A DNA stretch of 59,238 nt from Denitromonas iodatirespirans (GTDB taxonomy: Bacteria; Pseudomonadota; Gammaproteobacteria; Burkholderiales; Rhodocyclaceae): contig NZ_JAEKFT010000028.1 in assembly GCF_018524365.1 (NCBI RefSeq), positions 1 through 59,238 on the forward strand, in the 5' to 3' direction. Made by a program: the position numbers and the translations under genes. Numbering within the stretch: position 1 is the first letter of the stretch; every line of letters begins with the position of its first letter. This document shows, one piece after another, positions 1 to 8,710 of this stretch. Under the pieces are notes generated by a model. The model searched no databases. It saw only the letters and a list, made by a program, of their open reading frames with translations, and was not told the DNA's origin.

Positions 1-63
1 GCGGCGATGAACCAATTCGCGATCCTCTACGAGGACCGCTTCACGGATCATCGCCTAAAATGA
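1..63 (+). CDS. 3' end of an unidentified gene (partial)
   Basis: The reading frame beginning at base 1 stays open to a TGA at 61-63 and encodes the last 20 residues of a protein (ending FTDHRLK). The start lies outside the window. The fragment is too short to assign to a family, and I cannot exclude that it is a chance open frame. Confidence 0.3.
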   Translation, partial: AAMNQFAILYEDRFTDHRLK

Positions 64-183
64 AAACCGCGTTTCCAACTCAGGAAGCGATTCAGAGCGC
101 CTCACACACAGAAATTCTGACACTCCCCCGGTGAATCCATCAGGCCCATTCGCCTCAGTGCCCGGCCTGGCCGTCTGCTCGCC

Positions 184-1119
184 ATGTCGAACGATCACAG
201 GACCATCGCTGTTGGTCAGGAAGGCTGGCTAGTTCTGCAGTCCGTCGACAGCGCTGGCTTTGCCTCCGCCTTGTCGATTCCGCTGCCTGGTCAGTGGCCG
301 CGTTACCTAGCCTTTTCCAGTGATGGACAGTTCGCGGGGGCGCTAGTGGAGGGAGAAAACACTGCAGCCATCCGAACTTGGCGCGTTTCGGATGGATCTC
401 CCGTGGCCGAGCAACCCGTGGACAAGGACGACCGCCTTTTCTCGGTACTGGATGGCCAGACCGTCATTGCTACGGTAAAGGAGGGCGTCGCCAGATTCGA
501 TCTCGTATCGGGTAGCAAGTACGTCCTGACTGATAAAAGGTTATGGCCATCTGTCACCATTGGTGACACTTTTTTAGCACCAGAACAGGGGATGAAGCAA
601 ACCTGGGCTATCCGCATCGGCAGCGCACCACAGCTCTGGGGCAAGCCGGACTTCATGCGCGACAAGCATGTCATCGCCACGACAGCCGATGGAAGGTTCG
701 CTCATATGGTGGATTCCCATCGTAGCTACCTCGTGAATCTCAGTACGTGGGAAAGCCAGCCGATTCCCGTGAGTTCTGGAATCAGTGCCTTCTCTCAGGA
801 TGGCAGTCGGCTAGCCATTGCCGCCGGTGATCAGGACATCCAGATATGGTCAACGCTCAATGGTACGAAGGTTACAACTCTGAGCCGCAATAGCAGCAAT
901 CTACTGAAGATTTGGTTCCTTGCAGGCAAGGATGAGTTGTGGGCTGTGGACAGCATCGGCAAAGTGCGCCAGTGGAAACTGCGGCCCAACTATGCCGAGG
1001 CTCGAGGTCAGGCCTGCGCGCTGCTGCGGGCCGCAAATTCGCGGATGGAGTTCACTGCAGCTGAGCTCGCGCGATTTCCCGTGTTGAGAGCATCCGAAAC
1101 TCGGCCCTGCAATTATTGA
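184..1119 (+). CDS. WD40-like beta-propeller protein, probably the C-terminal part of a larger protein
   Basis: The 311-residue product has irregular blade-like repeats such as LAFSSDGQ, AFSQDGSRLAIAAG, IQIWSTLNG and VRQWKL, typical of WD40/beta-propeller domains. It has no signal peptide and no catalytic motif. The C-terminal tail, with a Cys-containing helix followed by a segment ending in RPCNY, resembles the tail that follows the last blade in long bacterial WD40 proteins fused to caspase, TIR or NTPase domains. The ATG at 184 is the only good start in a frame that opens after a TGA at 118-120, and no clear ribosome site precedes it. It may therefore be a truncated remnant rather than a complete gene. 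The frame is clean, so it could still be expressed as a small propeller. Function unknown. Confidence 0.6.
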   Translation: MSNDHRTIAVGQEGWLVLQSVDSAGFASALSIPLPGQWPRYLAFSSDGQFAGALVEGENTAAIRTWRVSDGSPVAEQPVDKDDRLFSVLDGQTVIATVKEGVARFDLVSGSKYVLTDKRLWPSVTIGDTFLAPEQGMKQTWAIRIGSAPQLWGKPDFMRDKHVIATTADGRFAHMVDSHRSYLVNLSTWESQPIPVSSGISAFSQDGSRLAIAAGDQDIQIWSTLNGTKVTTLSRNSSNLLKIWFLAGKDELWAVDSIGKVRQWKLRPNYAEARGQACALLRAANSRMEFTAAELARFPVLRASETRPCNY

Positions 1120-1465
1120 TAGTTGGAAAGCGCCCGGCGACCAGCGATTGCTCATGGGCGGTGGCCCAACGGCGCCATCCTACCCTCGCTGACCGGTCCG
1201 ACCTCAAAACTGCCGCTCACTCGATCAAAGACGCTCCGGTGAATCGAACGGCCGCTTCCGTCGTGTCCGTTGCTGGGGCGAATGGCCGCTTAGAAAATGC
1301 TCGACGGGCAAGTTTGGGTCGATAACCGCCGAAATTCAGCGCATCACCCAGCAAGAAGGGCTCCCTCTGGAGCCCTTCAGCATTTGCACTCATTTTCTGC
1401 GTCAGAAAGATCTCACCTGTTCGGCACAGATCTCTCTTTTGGTGGCACCCGACCGACGCTCTACC
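1120..1465. other. Intergenic region without a convincing gene
   Basis: These 346 bases lie between the converging propeller gene and fliN. Short open frames exist on both strands, but none shows a ribosome site or recognisable protein. The only clear element is the hairpin at 1355-1378. Confidence 0.5.
1355..1378. terminator. Hairpin between converging genes
   Basis: GAAGGGCTCC and GGAGCCCTTC form a perfect 10-bp stem with a CTCT loop. It lies about 90 bases downstream of the fliN stop on the minus strand and downstream of the propeller gene on the plus strand. No long T-run follows on either strand, so intrinsic termination is likely but not certain. Confidence 0.55.
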
Positions 1466-1972
1466 TCAGTGGCGCAGTTTTCGCATGCGCTCGGCGGGGG
1501 TGATGATGTCGGTGAGGCGAATGCCGAACTTTTCGTTCACGACAACCACTTCACCCTGGGCGATGAGGGTGCCGTTGACCAGCACGTCCATCGGCTCGCC
1601 GGCCAGGCCGTCGAGTTCGACGACCGAGCCGTGGGCCAGTTGCAGCAGGTTGCGGATCGATAGTTTGGTGCGGCCGAGCTCGACGGTGATCTGCACCGGG
1701 ATGTCGAGGATCATGTCGAGGTCGTTGTTGCCGCCCGCGCCGCTGCGCTCTGCGCCGAAATCGGGGAAGAGCTGGCTGGCCGGTTTGGCCTGGTAGGGCG
1801 ATTCGCCTTCTGCGGCGGCCGCGGCGAGGTCGGCGGCGGCTTGTTCCTGCATGGCGGCTGCCCAGGGGTCGTCGTCCTCGGCTGGCTTTGCTTCCGCGTC
1901 GGTCTGCTCTTCCATGGCGGCAGCCCAGTCGTCGTCGGAGACCTGGTTTTCGTCGGTGTCGGTGTCAGCCAT
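1466..1972 (-). CDS. fliN: Flagellar motor switch protein FliN
   Basis: FliN forms the C-ring of the flagellar motor with FliM and FliG and helps dock the FliH-FliI export ATPase. The 168-residue product ends with a SpoA/FliN domain (about residues 85-165, containing IPVQITVELGRTKLSI and VNEKFGIRLTDII). Its N-terminal half is acidic and Ala-rich and carries two copies of a DDxWAAAMxEQ motif (around residues 14-23 and 35-44); one such helix is usual in the family, so the doubling is unusual. The start overlaps the fliM stop by 8 bases, showing translational coupling at the end of the fliL-M-N block. No fliO, P, Q or R follows, unlike the common order. Confidence 0.96.
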   Translation of the reverse strand: MADTDTDENQVSDDDWAAAMEEQTDAEAKPAEDDDPWAAAMQEQAAADLAAAAAEGESPYQAKPASQLFPDFGAERSGAGGNNDLDMILDIPVQITVELGRTKLSIRNLLQLAHGSVVELDGLAGEPMDVLVNGTLIAQGEVVVVNEKFGIRLTDIITPAERMRKLRH

Positions 1973-2975
1973 TGTTGGCTCCCGTTATCAGGGGGTCGGT
2001 GGTGTCTTCAGAAGAGATCATGCGTTCGACCTTGACGGCGTACTGCCCGTTGTGGATGCCGTAGTGGCCTTCCAGCACGGGGACGCTATCGACATAGGCC
2101 CGGACCATCTCTTCAACGTCGATGGGGATCACGTCGCCGACGCGCATGTTGACGATGTCGCGCAGCGTGACCGTGGCTTGCCCGAGATTGCAGGTGAGCT
2201 TGACTTCGGCAGTCTTCAGCTGCTTGGTCATGGTGCCGATCCAGCGCTTGTCCTGCGTGATGTGATCGCTCTGCATGGTCGAGTAGAGCGTTTCGCGGAT
2301 CGGCTCGAGCATGGAGTAGGGGAAGCAGATGTGCATGTCGGCCTGCGCACCGCCCAGTTCGAGCGAGAACACGGTCGACACGACGATCTCGGAGGGGGTG
2401 GCGATGTTGGCGAACTGCGAGTTCATCTCCGAGCGCAGGTAGTCGAGCTTGAGCTTGAACACCGGCGCCCAGGCGCGCTCGTATTCGGTAAACACGGTGT
2501 TCAGCATGCCCATGATGATGCGCTGCTCGGTGGCGGTGAAGTCGCGCCCCTCGACCCGGGTGTGGAAGCGCCCGTCGCCGCCGAACATGTTGTCCACCAC
2601 CAAGAACACCAGGTTCGGGTCGAAGACGATCAGCCCGGTGCCGCGCAGCGGCTTGGCGGTGACCAGGTTGAGGTTGGTCGGCACCACCAGGTTGCGCACG
2701 AATTCGCTGTATTTCTGGACCTTGATCGTGCCGACCGAGATCTCGGCGTTGCGGTGCATGTAGTTGAACAGGCCGATGCGCAGGTAGCGGGCAAAGCGCT
2801 CGTTGATGAGCTCCATGGTGGGCATGCGCCCACGCACGATGCGCTCCTGCGTGCCCAGGTTGTAGGGGCGAACGCCGCTGCCGTCGTCATCGTCGGCCTG
2901 GGATTCCTCGACTTCCCCGGTGACGCCGCGCAACAGTGCGTCGACTTCGTCCTGGGAGAGAAAATCCGATGACAT
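1965..2975 (-). CDS. fliM: Flagellar motor switch protein FliM
   Basis: FliM is the C-ring protein that binds phosphorylated CheY and links FliG to FliN. The 336-residue product begins with the CheY-binding peptide (LSQDEVDALL at residues 6-15). A middle CheC-like domain follows, containing GGDGRFHTRVEGRDFT and the switch-region ITQDKRW segment. The C-terminal SpoA domain includes LGQATVTLRDIVNMRVGD. Length is normal for the family. It lies 20 bases downstream of fliL and overlaps fliN, so it is part of one transcript. Confidence 0.97.
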   Translation of the reverse strand: MSSDFLSQDEVDALLRGVTGEVEESQADDDDGSGVRPYNLGTQERIVRGRMPTMELINERFARYLRIGLFNYMHRNAEISVGTIKVQKYSEFVRNLVVPTNLNLVTAKPLRGTGLIVFDPNLVFLVVDNMFGGDGRFHTRVEGRDFTATEQRIIMGMLNTVFTEYERAWAPVFKLKLDYLRSEMNSQFANIATPSEIVVSTVFSLELGGAQADMHICFPYSMLEPIRETLYSTMQSDHITQDKRWIGTMTKQLKTAEVKLTCNLGQATVTLRDIVNMRVGDVIPIDVEEMVRAYVDSVPVLEGHYGIHNGQYAVKVERMISSEDTTDPLITGANNG

Positions 2976-2995
2976 GGTCTGCGGCTCCTGAGTGC

Positions 2996-3553
2996 TTACT
3001 GCACGATGAGAGAGTTGAACAGCACCGAGGTGATCGGCCCCCAGGGGGCCTTGTCGCGGCGGCGGTCGGCATCTTTGGGTTTGTCGAAGCCCAGCACGTA
3101 GTTGGTGCGCACCATGATCTCGTCGGCCAGCGCTTCGCGTCCCTCGACGGTGGCGATCTCCGAGGGCAGCTTGCTCGACAACAGCAGGTTCACCTCGTGG
3201 CGGATCTCGGGCATGTAGACCTTGAGCTGATCGGCAACGGTCTGGTCGACCACTTTGAGCACCAGCACCACTTGCAGATAGTGGCTGCCTTCGGCCGGCG
3301 CCAGGTTCACCGTGAACGGGTCGAGATTGACGAAGGTCGGCGGCTTGGAGGTATCCATCGTCAGCTTCGGGGCTTCGGCTTCATGCGCGTTGTCGTCATG
3401 GTCGCCCTTTTTCTTGCTCATCAGCAGAAAGGCCGCGGCGCCGCCGGCGACCACCAGCAGCAGAACCACCACGAGGATGATGATCAGCAGCTTCTTGCTC
3501 TTCTTCGGGGGGGCTTCGCCTTCCGCTGCTGCCGGGGCGGGTGCTTTCGACAT
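2996..3553 (-). CDS. fliL: Flagellar basal body-associated protein FliL
   Basis: FliL is a single-pass inner-membrane protein surrounding the stator units and supporting torque under load. The 185-residue product has a short Lys-rich cytoplasmic N-terminus, one strong transmembrane helix (about residues 24-46, LLIIILVVVLLLVVAGGAAA), a charged linker (KKKGDHDDN) and a periplasmic FliL domain with VNLDPFTVNLAP and a RHEVNLLLSSK segment. It precedes fliM in the same orientation by 20 bases. The 95-base gap from fliK may hold an internal promoter, but I see no strong consensus. Confidence 0.95.
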   Translation of the reverse strand: MSKAPAPAAAEGEAPPKKSKKLLIIILVVVLLLVVAGGAAAFLLMSKKKGDHDDNAHEAEAPKLTMDTSKPPTFVNLDPFTVNLAPAEGSHYLQVVLVLKVVDQTVADQLKVYMPEIRHEVNLLLSSKLPSEIATVEGREALADEIMVRTNYVLGFDKPKDADRRRDKAPWGPITSVLFNSLIVQ

Positions 3554-3648
3554 GCGTCAATCTCCAATTTCGACCGGTTCATTATCGATCACGCATTGCA
3601 CCCCGGATGCGCGGAATAGCGGTAGCCAAAGCCCGCTATTTCTCGTCC

Positions 3649-5025
3649 TCAGGCGAATGTGTCGATCAGTCCTGTGCCCCGTTGCAGCCAGGGGCCGCTG
3701 CGCGACATCACAGCTTCCTGAGGGTTATCGGCCGAAATACGTCCGCCTGAATGGCGAAATCCCTGTCCGGTGTCGCCGCGGTTGTCCTGCGGCGCGGTGT
3801 TCACATTGCTGTCGGCCAGCATCACGCCGGCCTGTTCGAGCATTTCTCGCAAGCGCGGCATGGCCTGCTCGAGCGCTTCGCGGGCCGCCGGTGTGGCGGC
3901 GGTGAATTGCGCGGTGGTGGTGTCGCCGCTCACGGTGAGCGAGATCTCCAGCTTGCCCAGGTGCGGCGGGGTGAGGATCAGCTCTGCCTTGCTCTCGTTG
4001 CGCCCGGCCAGCCACAGCACCCGGTTGCCGACCGCATCGCCCCAGGTGGCCTCGCTGGCCGGCGTGTTCACATGAATCGGCAAGGCGGCCTGGCTGGCTT
4101 GCGGGCGGTCGGTGGCGGGCGCGTGCAGGCCGGCCATGGCGGTGTTCAGGCCCGGCGCGCCGGCCTGGCCGGGCAGGGCCGGGGTGTCGCCGCTCAAGGG
4201 CGTGCCGCGCTCGCCGCGTGCGGCGGTGTTGGCGGCTAGCAACTCGGCGAAATTGGTGGGGCGGGCCTTGGCCACGGTGACCGGGGCTGCGTCGTCGGCG
4301 GCCGGGGCAGTCAGGCCGGTGGCGGGTTCGCGGCCGGTGGCGGCGGCGCCGGGCTGGCCTTTGCCAGCCGCCAGAGCCAGGCCTTCGGCGGATGTCTGGC
4401 GAAGCGGTCCCGATTCGGTAGTCGGGGCGGTGGTGGCGCCGGGCAGGGTGACCGGTGCTGCGGCGGGGCTTGCCGTGGCGGCGGCAAGCGCTGCCGGTGT
4501 GCCGGCAAGGGCTGCCGGTGTGCCGGCAAGGGCTGCCGCCGGGTCGGCCGTGGTGTCGGTGGCGAGCGTGGCCTCGGCGTCCATGGCCTGGGCATCGGCG
4601 GCAGCCGTGGCCGTGGTTTGGGGGGCGGTGCCGGTGGTGGCGTCGCTCGCCGAGGTGTCGCTGGCGGCGTCGGCCGGGGCCTGCGCTGGCGATTTCGCCG
4701 TGGTGTCGGTGGCCTCGGGCCGGCGGCTTTCGGCCGGCGCGGCGGGCTTTGCGGGCGCTTGCGGGGCGCGTGCCGGCGGCTGCGCCTGGGACTGGGCCGG
4801 ATGGCAGCGCTCGGCCGGGCGCTCAGGGCGACGCTCGGCGGAGCGCTCGACCGGGCGTTCGGCCGGACGCTCGGGGGCGTTCATCTTCTGATCGAGGGTG
4901 CGGGAAAAGACGTCGGGCTGGGCGCCGTTGTCGGCTGCGTGGCGCTCGCGGGCGGCACTGCCGCGCGGCGCGGCGGCGCTGAGCAGCTGGGTCAGGGGGG
5001 ATTGGGCCATTTGCGGCATCGCCAT
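3649..5025 (-). CDS. fliK: Flagellar hook-length control protein FliK
   Basis: FliK measures hook length and switches export specificity by contacting FlhB. The 458-residue product has a long low-complexity N-terminal and middle region rich in Ala, Pro and Thr (about residues 20-320), which serves as the ruler. A conserved C-terminal Flg_hook domain follows (about residues 335-415) with the family signature LTPPHLGKLEI and an AREALEQAMPRLREMLEQAG helix. A short tandem repeat coding for (A)LAGTPAA occurs near bases 4478-4540. The sequence begins MAMPQM, and either Met could be used. Confidence 0.93.
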   Translation of the reverse strand: MAMPQMAQSPLTQLLSAAAPRGSAARERHAADNGAQPDVFSRTLDQKMNAPERPAERPVERSAERRPERPAERCHPAQSQAQPPARAPQAPAKPAAPAESRRPEATDTTAKSPAQAPADAASDTSASDATTGTAPQTTATAAADAQAMDAEATLATDTTADPAAALAGTPAALAGTPAALAAATASPAAAPVTLPGATTAPTTESGPLRQTSAEGLALAAGKGQPGAAATGREPATGLTAPAADDAAPVTVAKARPTNFAELLAANTAARGERGTPLSGDTPALPGQAGAPGLNTAMAGLHAPATDRPQASQAALPIHVNTPASEATWGDAVGNRVLWLAGRNESKAELILTPPHLGKLEISLTVSGDTTTAQFTAATPAAREALEQAMPRLREMLEQAGVMLADSNVNTAPQDNRGDTGQGFRHSGGRISADNPQEAVMSRSGPWLQRGTGLIDTFA

Positions 5026-5077
5026 GTTCCTTGGAGGGACGTTTCAGGCGACTAGATGCAAACCCCGTGCCAGTGCT

Positions 5078-5527
5078 TCAGTGGTCGGAATGGCGCTCGC
5101 GGTGCTGTTTGATGGCGTGCTCGTCGGTCTGGCGCTGTTCGCGGCGGAAGTCGTTGCGCGCTTCTTTGGCCTCATGGCGCTGCGACAGTGTGTCGAAGGC
5201 CTTGACCTTGTTGCGCTGGTCGAGCCACACCTTCTGGCCGTGCGCGGTGCTTTGCCGGGCCTGCTCGACCACGGCGCGCTGGGCGGCGATGGCATCGTCG
5301 AGCTTGCCGATGAACAGGCTGAAATTGCGCCATGCATCGGGGCCGATGCCTTCGCGGCAGGCCTCCTGGAAGCGTTGCTGGTACTCGGCGCGATAGTTTT
5401 CGAGCAGCTCGAGCTTGCGGCAGTCTTCGGATTCGCCCGCGATCAGCTCGCCCAGGCGGCGCGCGGCGCCGTCCATGCGGTTGTTGGCCAGATCCAGCAG
5501 GGGCTTGAGGGGAAACGGTTTGCTCAT
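5078..5527 (-). CDS. fliJ: Flagellar export chaperone/stalk protein FliJ
   Basis: FliJ is the central stalk of the FliI ATPase ring and an escort for export chaperones. The 149-residue product is almost wholly helical and coiled-coil, beginning MSKPFPLKPLLDLANNRMD and rich in Arg, Gln and Glu. An upstream in-frame Met exists, but the chosen ATG has a strong AGGAG site six bases away and gives the usual family length of about 147-150 residues. It follows fliI by 97 bases on the same strand. Confidence 0.93.
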   Translation of the reverse strand: MSKPFPLKPLLDLANNRMDGAARRLGELIAGESEDCRKLELLENYRAEYQQRFQEACREGIGPDAWRNFSLFIGKLDDAIAAQRAVVEQARQSTAHGQKVWLDQRNKVKAFDTLSQRHEAKEARNDFRREQRQTDEHAIKQHRERHSDH

Positions 5528-5624
5528 CGAGGCTCCTCTCCGATGTGCGGTCGGCGTATGGCATGCCGCGCCGCGTGGCAACACGTTCGGGGGGCAAACG
5601 CTTTAAGGGCGTCGCCCATACATA

Positions 5625-7028
5625 TCACACTTCGCTGCCGAACAGGGCGTGCAAATTTGCCACGGCGCCGTCGAATCCCTCGCGTTCGTCGATGCCTTGC
5701 TGGAGAAAGGCCTCCAGCGCGGGATAGGCTTCGACGGCCTGATCGAGGACCGGATCGGAGCCGGCCTGGTAGGCGCCGACGGCGATCAGGTCGCGCGAGC
5801 GCTGGTAGCGCGAGAACAACAGCTTGAAGCGGCGCACCTGCTCGAAGTGGGCGGGTTTGACCAGATTGTGCATGGCGCGGCTGATCGATTGCTCGATGTC
5901 GATGGCCGGGTAGTGGCCCTGGTCGGCAAGCGTACGCGACAGCACGATGTGGCCGTCGAGAATGGCGCGGGCGGCATCGGCGATCGGGTCCTGCTGGTCG
6001 TCGCCTTCGGCCAGCACGGTGTAGAAGGCGGTGATCGAGCCGCCTTCTTCGGGGCCGTTGCCGGCGCGTTCGACCAGCGCGGGGAGGCGGGCGAACACCG
6101 AGGGCGGGTAGCCGCGAGTGACCGGCGGCTCGCCGATGGCCAGGGCGATTTCGCGCTGGGCCATGGCGTAGCGGGTGAGCGAATCCATGATCAGCAGCAC
6201 CTGCTTGCCCTGGTCGCGGAAGTACTCGGCGATGGTGGTGGCATAGGCGGCGCCCTGCAGGCGCATCAGCGGGCTGGTGTCGGCCGGCGCGGCGACCACC
6301 ACCGAGCGGGCGCGGCCTTCGGCGCCGAGGTTCTGCTCGATGAATTCCTTCACCTCGCGGCCCCGTTCGCCGATCAGCCCGACCACGATCACGTCGGCCT
6401 GGGTGTAGCGCGCCATCATGCCGATGAGCACCGATTTGCCCACGCCCGAGCCGGCGAACAGACCCATGCGCTGGCCGCGGCCGACGGTGAGCAGGGCGTT
6501 GATGGCGCGGATACCGACATCCAGCGACTGGCTGATCGGGGCGCGCTGCAGCGGGTTGACCGGCCGGCTTTGCAGCGAGCGGGTGTCTTCGGTGGTGATC
6601 GGGCCGAGCCCGTCGAGCGGCCGGCCGGCGCCGTCGACCACGCGGCCGAGCAGGGAGTCGTCGATCGGCAGGTGCTTGGCGCGGTCGGAGGCGCGGCGGC
6701 GCGGGGCGGTGTGCTGGCCGGCCACCAGCTTGGGCTGGGTCGGCTCCATCGGCAGCACCTGGGCGCCGGGGGCCAGGCCGAAGATGTCGTCGGTCGGCAT
6801 CATGAAGATGCGCTCGCCATGGAAGCCGACCACCTCGGCCTCGACCGAACCGCCGCCGGGCACCACGATGCGGCAGCCCGAGCCGAGCGGCAGCTTGAGG
6901 CCGGCCGCTTCCATCACCAGGCCGTTGATGCGGGTGAGCCGGCCGGAGAGCTGGAAGGCGCTGTTGCTGGCGGCCAGCCGCTTGCCGTCGGCCAGCACCT
7001 GGCGCCAGGTGTCGGTGTGGCGTTCCAT
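5625..7028 (-). CDS. fliI: Flagellum-specific ATP synthase/export ATPase FliI
   Basis: FliI is the hexameric ATPase of the flagellar type III export gate. The 467-residue product carries the Walker A segment [15 protein letters not shown], a Walker B strand ([18 protein letters not shown]), and the arginine-rich, F1-beta-like core. The open frame runs far upstream antisense to other genes, but the real start is the ATG at 7028, whose A-T-G overlaps the fliH stop (TGATG arrangement) and gives the normal family length. Its position within fliH-I-J is canonical. Confidence 0.96.
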   Translation of the reverse strand: MERHTDTWRQVLADGKRLAASNSAFQLSGRLTRINGLVMEAAGLKLPLGSGCRIVVPGGGSVEAEVVGFHGERIFMMPTDDIFGLAPGAQVLPMEPTQPKLVAGQHTAPRRRASDRAKHLPIDDSLLGRVVDGAGRPLDGLGPITTEDTRSLQSRPVNPLQRAPISQSLDVGIRAINALLTVGRGQRMGLFAGSGVGKSVLIGMMARYTQADVIVVGLIGERGREVKEFIEQNLGAEGRARSVVVAAPADTSPLMRLQGAAYATTIAEYFRDQGKQVLLIMDSLTRYAMAQREIALAIGEPPVTRGYPPSVFARLPALVERAGNGPEEGGSITAFYTVLAEGDDQQDPIADAARAILDGHIVLSRTLADQGHYPAIDIEQSISRAMHNLVKPAHFEQVRRFKLLFSRYQRSRDLIAVGAYQAGSDPVLDQAVEAYPALEAFLQQGIDEREGFDGAVANLHALFGSEV

Positions 7029-7699
7029 CAGGGCTTGGGCTCCCAGCGGGTGTCTTCGGCGTTCATGGTTTCCATGATGCGCCGCCAGCGGGTCTGCACG
7101 GTGGCGTCGACGGTAGCGCCTTCGGCCTCGATGGTGCAGCCGCCGCGGGTGAGCGATTCGTCTTCGAGGATGCGGTGTTCGTGGTGGCTGAACTGCTCGC
7201 CGAGATAGTCGCGCAGCAGGGCGGCGTCGTCGGGATGGACGCGGATCATGGCCCGCGCCTGCGGCAGTTGCTGCAGCGCTTCGCGCACGATGTCGACGAT
7301 GCCTTCGGGGTGGGCGGCCAGCGAGCGTTTGACCACTTGCCCGGCCACTTCGATGGCCAGGGCGACGATCTCCTCGGCCACGTCCTGGTCGATCTGCTTG
7401 AGGGCGGTGTCGAGGTTTTCGAGCAGGGTGTGCAGTTGCAGCGCTTCCATGCGCCCGCGCGCGGTGCCTTCCTCGTAGCCGGCGGCGTAGCCGTCCTTGT
7501 GGGCGGCGTCGTGGATCTTCTCGATCTCGTCGGCGGTGGGCAGCTTGAAGGCCGGCGCCTCGGGTTCGGCGCTCGGGGCCGGTTCGGGCGGGGTCTCGTC
7601 GACCGGTGCGGCCTCGGGTTCCGGCTCGGGCTCGGGCGCATCGAAGCGCGGCGGCTCCCAGCGGCGGTAGGCGCCGACGGCCTGGTGGCGAAAGCTCAT
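7028..7699 (-). CDS. fliH: Flagellar assembly protein FliH
   Basis: FliH is the peripheral stalk and negative regulator of the FliI ATPase. The 223-residue product has an N-terminal peptide with conserved Trp ([10 protein letters not shown]), a Pro/Glu-rich linker (about residues 20-50), a GxxxG-type helix ([16 protein letters not shown]) and a C-terminal globular domain that binds FliI. It overlaps fliI by one base and lies 12 bases after fliG. Confidence 0.94.
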   Translation of the reverse strand: MSFRHQAVGAYRRWEPPRFDAPEPEPEPEAAPVDETPPEPAPSAEPEAPAFKLPTADEIEKIHDAAHKDGYAAGYEEGTARGRMEALQLHTLLENLDTALKQIDQDVAEEIVALAIEVAGQVVKRSLAAHPEGIVDIVREALQQLPQARAMIRVHPDDAALLRDYLGEQFSHHEHRILEDESLTRGGCTIEAEGATVDATVQTRWRRIMETMNAEDTRWEPKP

Positions 7700-7711
7700 G
7701 CGCGCGATTCC

Positions 7712-8710
7712 TTAAACGAAGGCATCGTCGCCTCCCTTGCCGCCGAGCATGATCTGGCCTTCCTCGGCGAGGCGGCGCACGATCTTGAGGATTTCCTTCT
7801 GCTCGCCCTCGACTTCCGACAGGCGCACCGGCCCGCGCGATTCGAGGTCTTCGCGCAGCATCTCGGCGGCGCGTTGCGACATGTTCTTGAAGATCTTCTC
7901 GCGCAGCTCGGCCTGGGCGCCCTTGAGCGCGACCACCAGGGAGTCGGACTGCACCTCGCGCAGCAGCGTCTGGATGCCGCGGTCGTCGATGTCCATCAGG
8001 TTGTCGAAGACGAACATCTCGTCGAGGATCTTCTGCGCCAGGTCCGGATCGTATTCGCGCACGTTGTCGATGATCGCCGTTTCGGCCGCAGCGCCGACGA
8101 AGTTGAGGATGTCGGCAGCGTGACGCACCCCGCCCATGGCGGCCTTCTTGACGTTGGAGGTACCCGACAGCGTGCGGGTGAGGGTGTCGTTGAGTTCCTT
8201 GAGCGCGGCCGGCTGCACGCCGTCGAGCGTGGCGATGCGCAGCAGCACGTCGTTGCGCAGGCGGTCGGTGAAGTGCTTGAGGATCTCGCCGGCCTGGTCG
8301 TTTTCGAGGTGCACCAGGATGGTGGCGATGATCTGCGGGTGTTCGTTCTTGATCAGGTCGGCGGCGGTGGCCGCGTCCATCCACTTCAGGCTTTCGATGC
8401 CGGCGGTGTCCGAGCCCTGCAGCACGCGCGAGATGATGTGCGCGGCGCGGTCGTCGCCCAGCGCCTTGGTGAGCATCTGGCGGATCTGCTCTTCGTCGGC
8501 CTCGATCGGCGAGCCCTTGTCGCAGTGCGCGTCGAGCTCGTCGAGCAGCGGCTCGACCTTGCTGCGCGGATGCGAGGGCAGCTTGGCCATCGCCATGCCG
8601 AGCTTCTGCACCTCTTTCGGGCCGAGAAACTTGAGCACCTCGGCCGCCTCGTCCGACCCGAGCGAGAGCAGCAGCAGGGCGCTTTTCTCCAGTCCTTCTT
8701 CCGGGCTCAT
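7712..8710 (-). CDS. fliG: Flagellar motor switch protein FliG
   Basis: FliG is the rotor protein that contacts the stator and sits on the FliF ring. The 332-residue product begins [18 protein letters not shown] (FliF-binding N-domain). It contains the EHPQII motif of the middle domain and a C-terminal charged torque helix ([18 protein letters not shown]). A longer in-frame start exists, but the ATG at 8710 overlaps the fliF stop by four bases (ATGA), matches the usual start and gives the normal length. Confidence 0.97.
   Translation of the reverse strand: MSPEEGLEKSALLLLSLGSDEAAEVLKFLGPKEVQKLGMAMAKLPSHPRSKVEPLLDELDAHCDKGSPIEADEEQIRQMLTKALGDDRAAHIISRVLQGSDTAGIESLKWMDAATAADLIKNEHPQIIATILVHLENDQAGEILKHFTDRLRNDVLLRIATLDGVQPAALKELNDTLTRTLSGTSNVKKAAMGGVRHAADILNFVGAAAETAIIDNVREYDPDLAQKILDEMFVFDNLMDIDDRGIQTLLREVQSDSLVVALKGAQAELREKIFKNMSQRAAEMLREDLESRGPVRLSEVEGEQKEILKIVRRLAEEGQIMLGGKGGDDAFV

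Noticed and set aside
4311-4982. Repeat-rich open frames on the other strands of fliK
   Set aside because: They arise from the Ala/Pro/Thr codon bias and short tandem repeats of the FliK linker; no ribosome sites or domains.
7029-8384. Upstream in-frame extension of fliI across fliH and part of fliG
   Set aside because: The extension is Arg/Pro-rich nonsense overlapping two well-supported genes; the coupled ATG at 7028 gives the normal FliI length.
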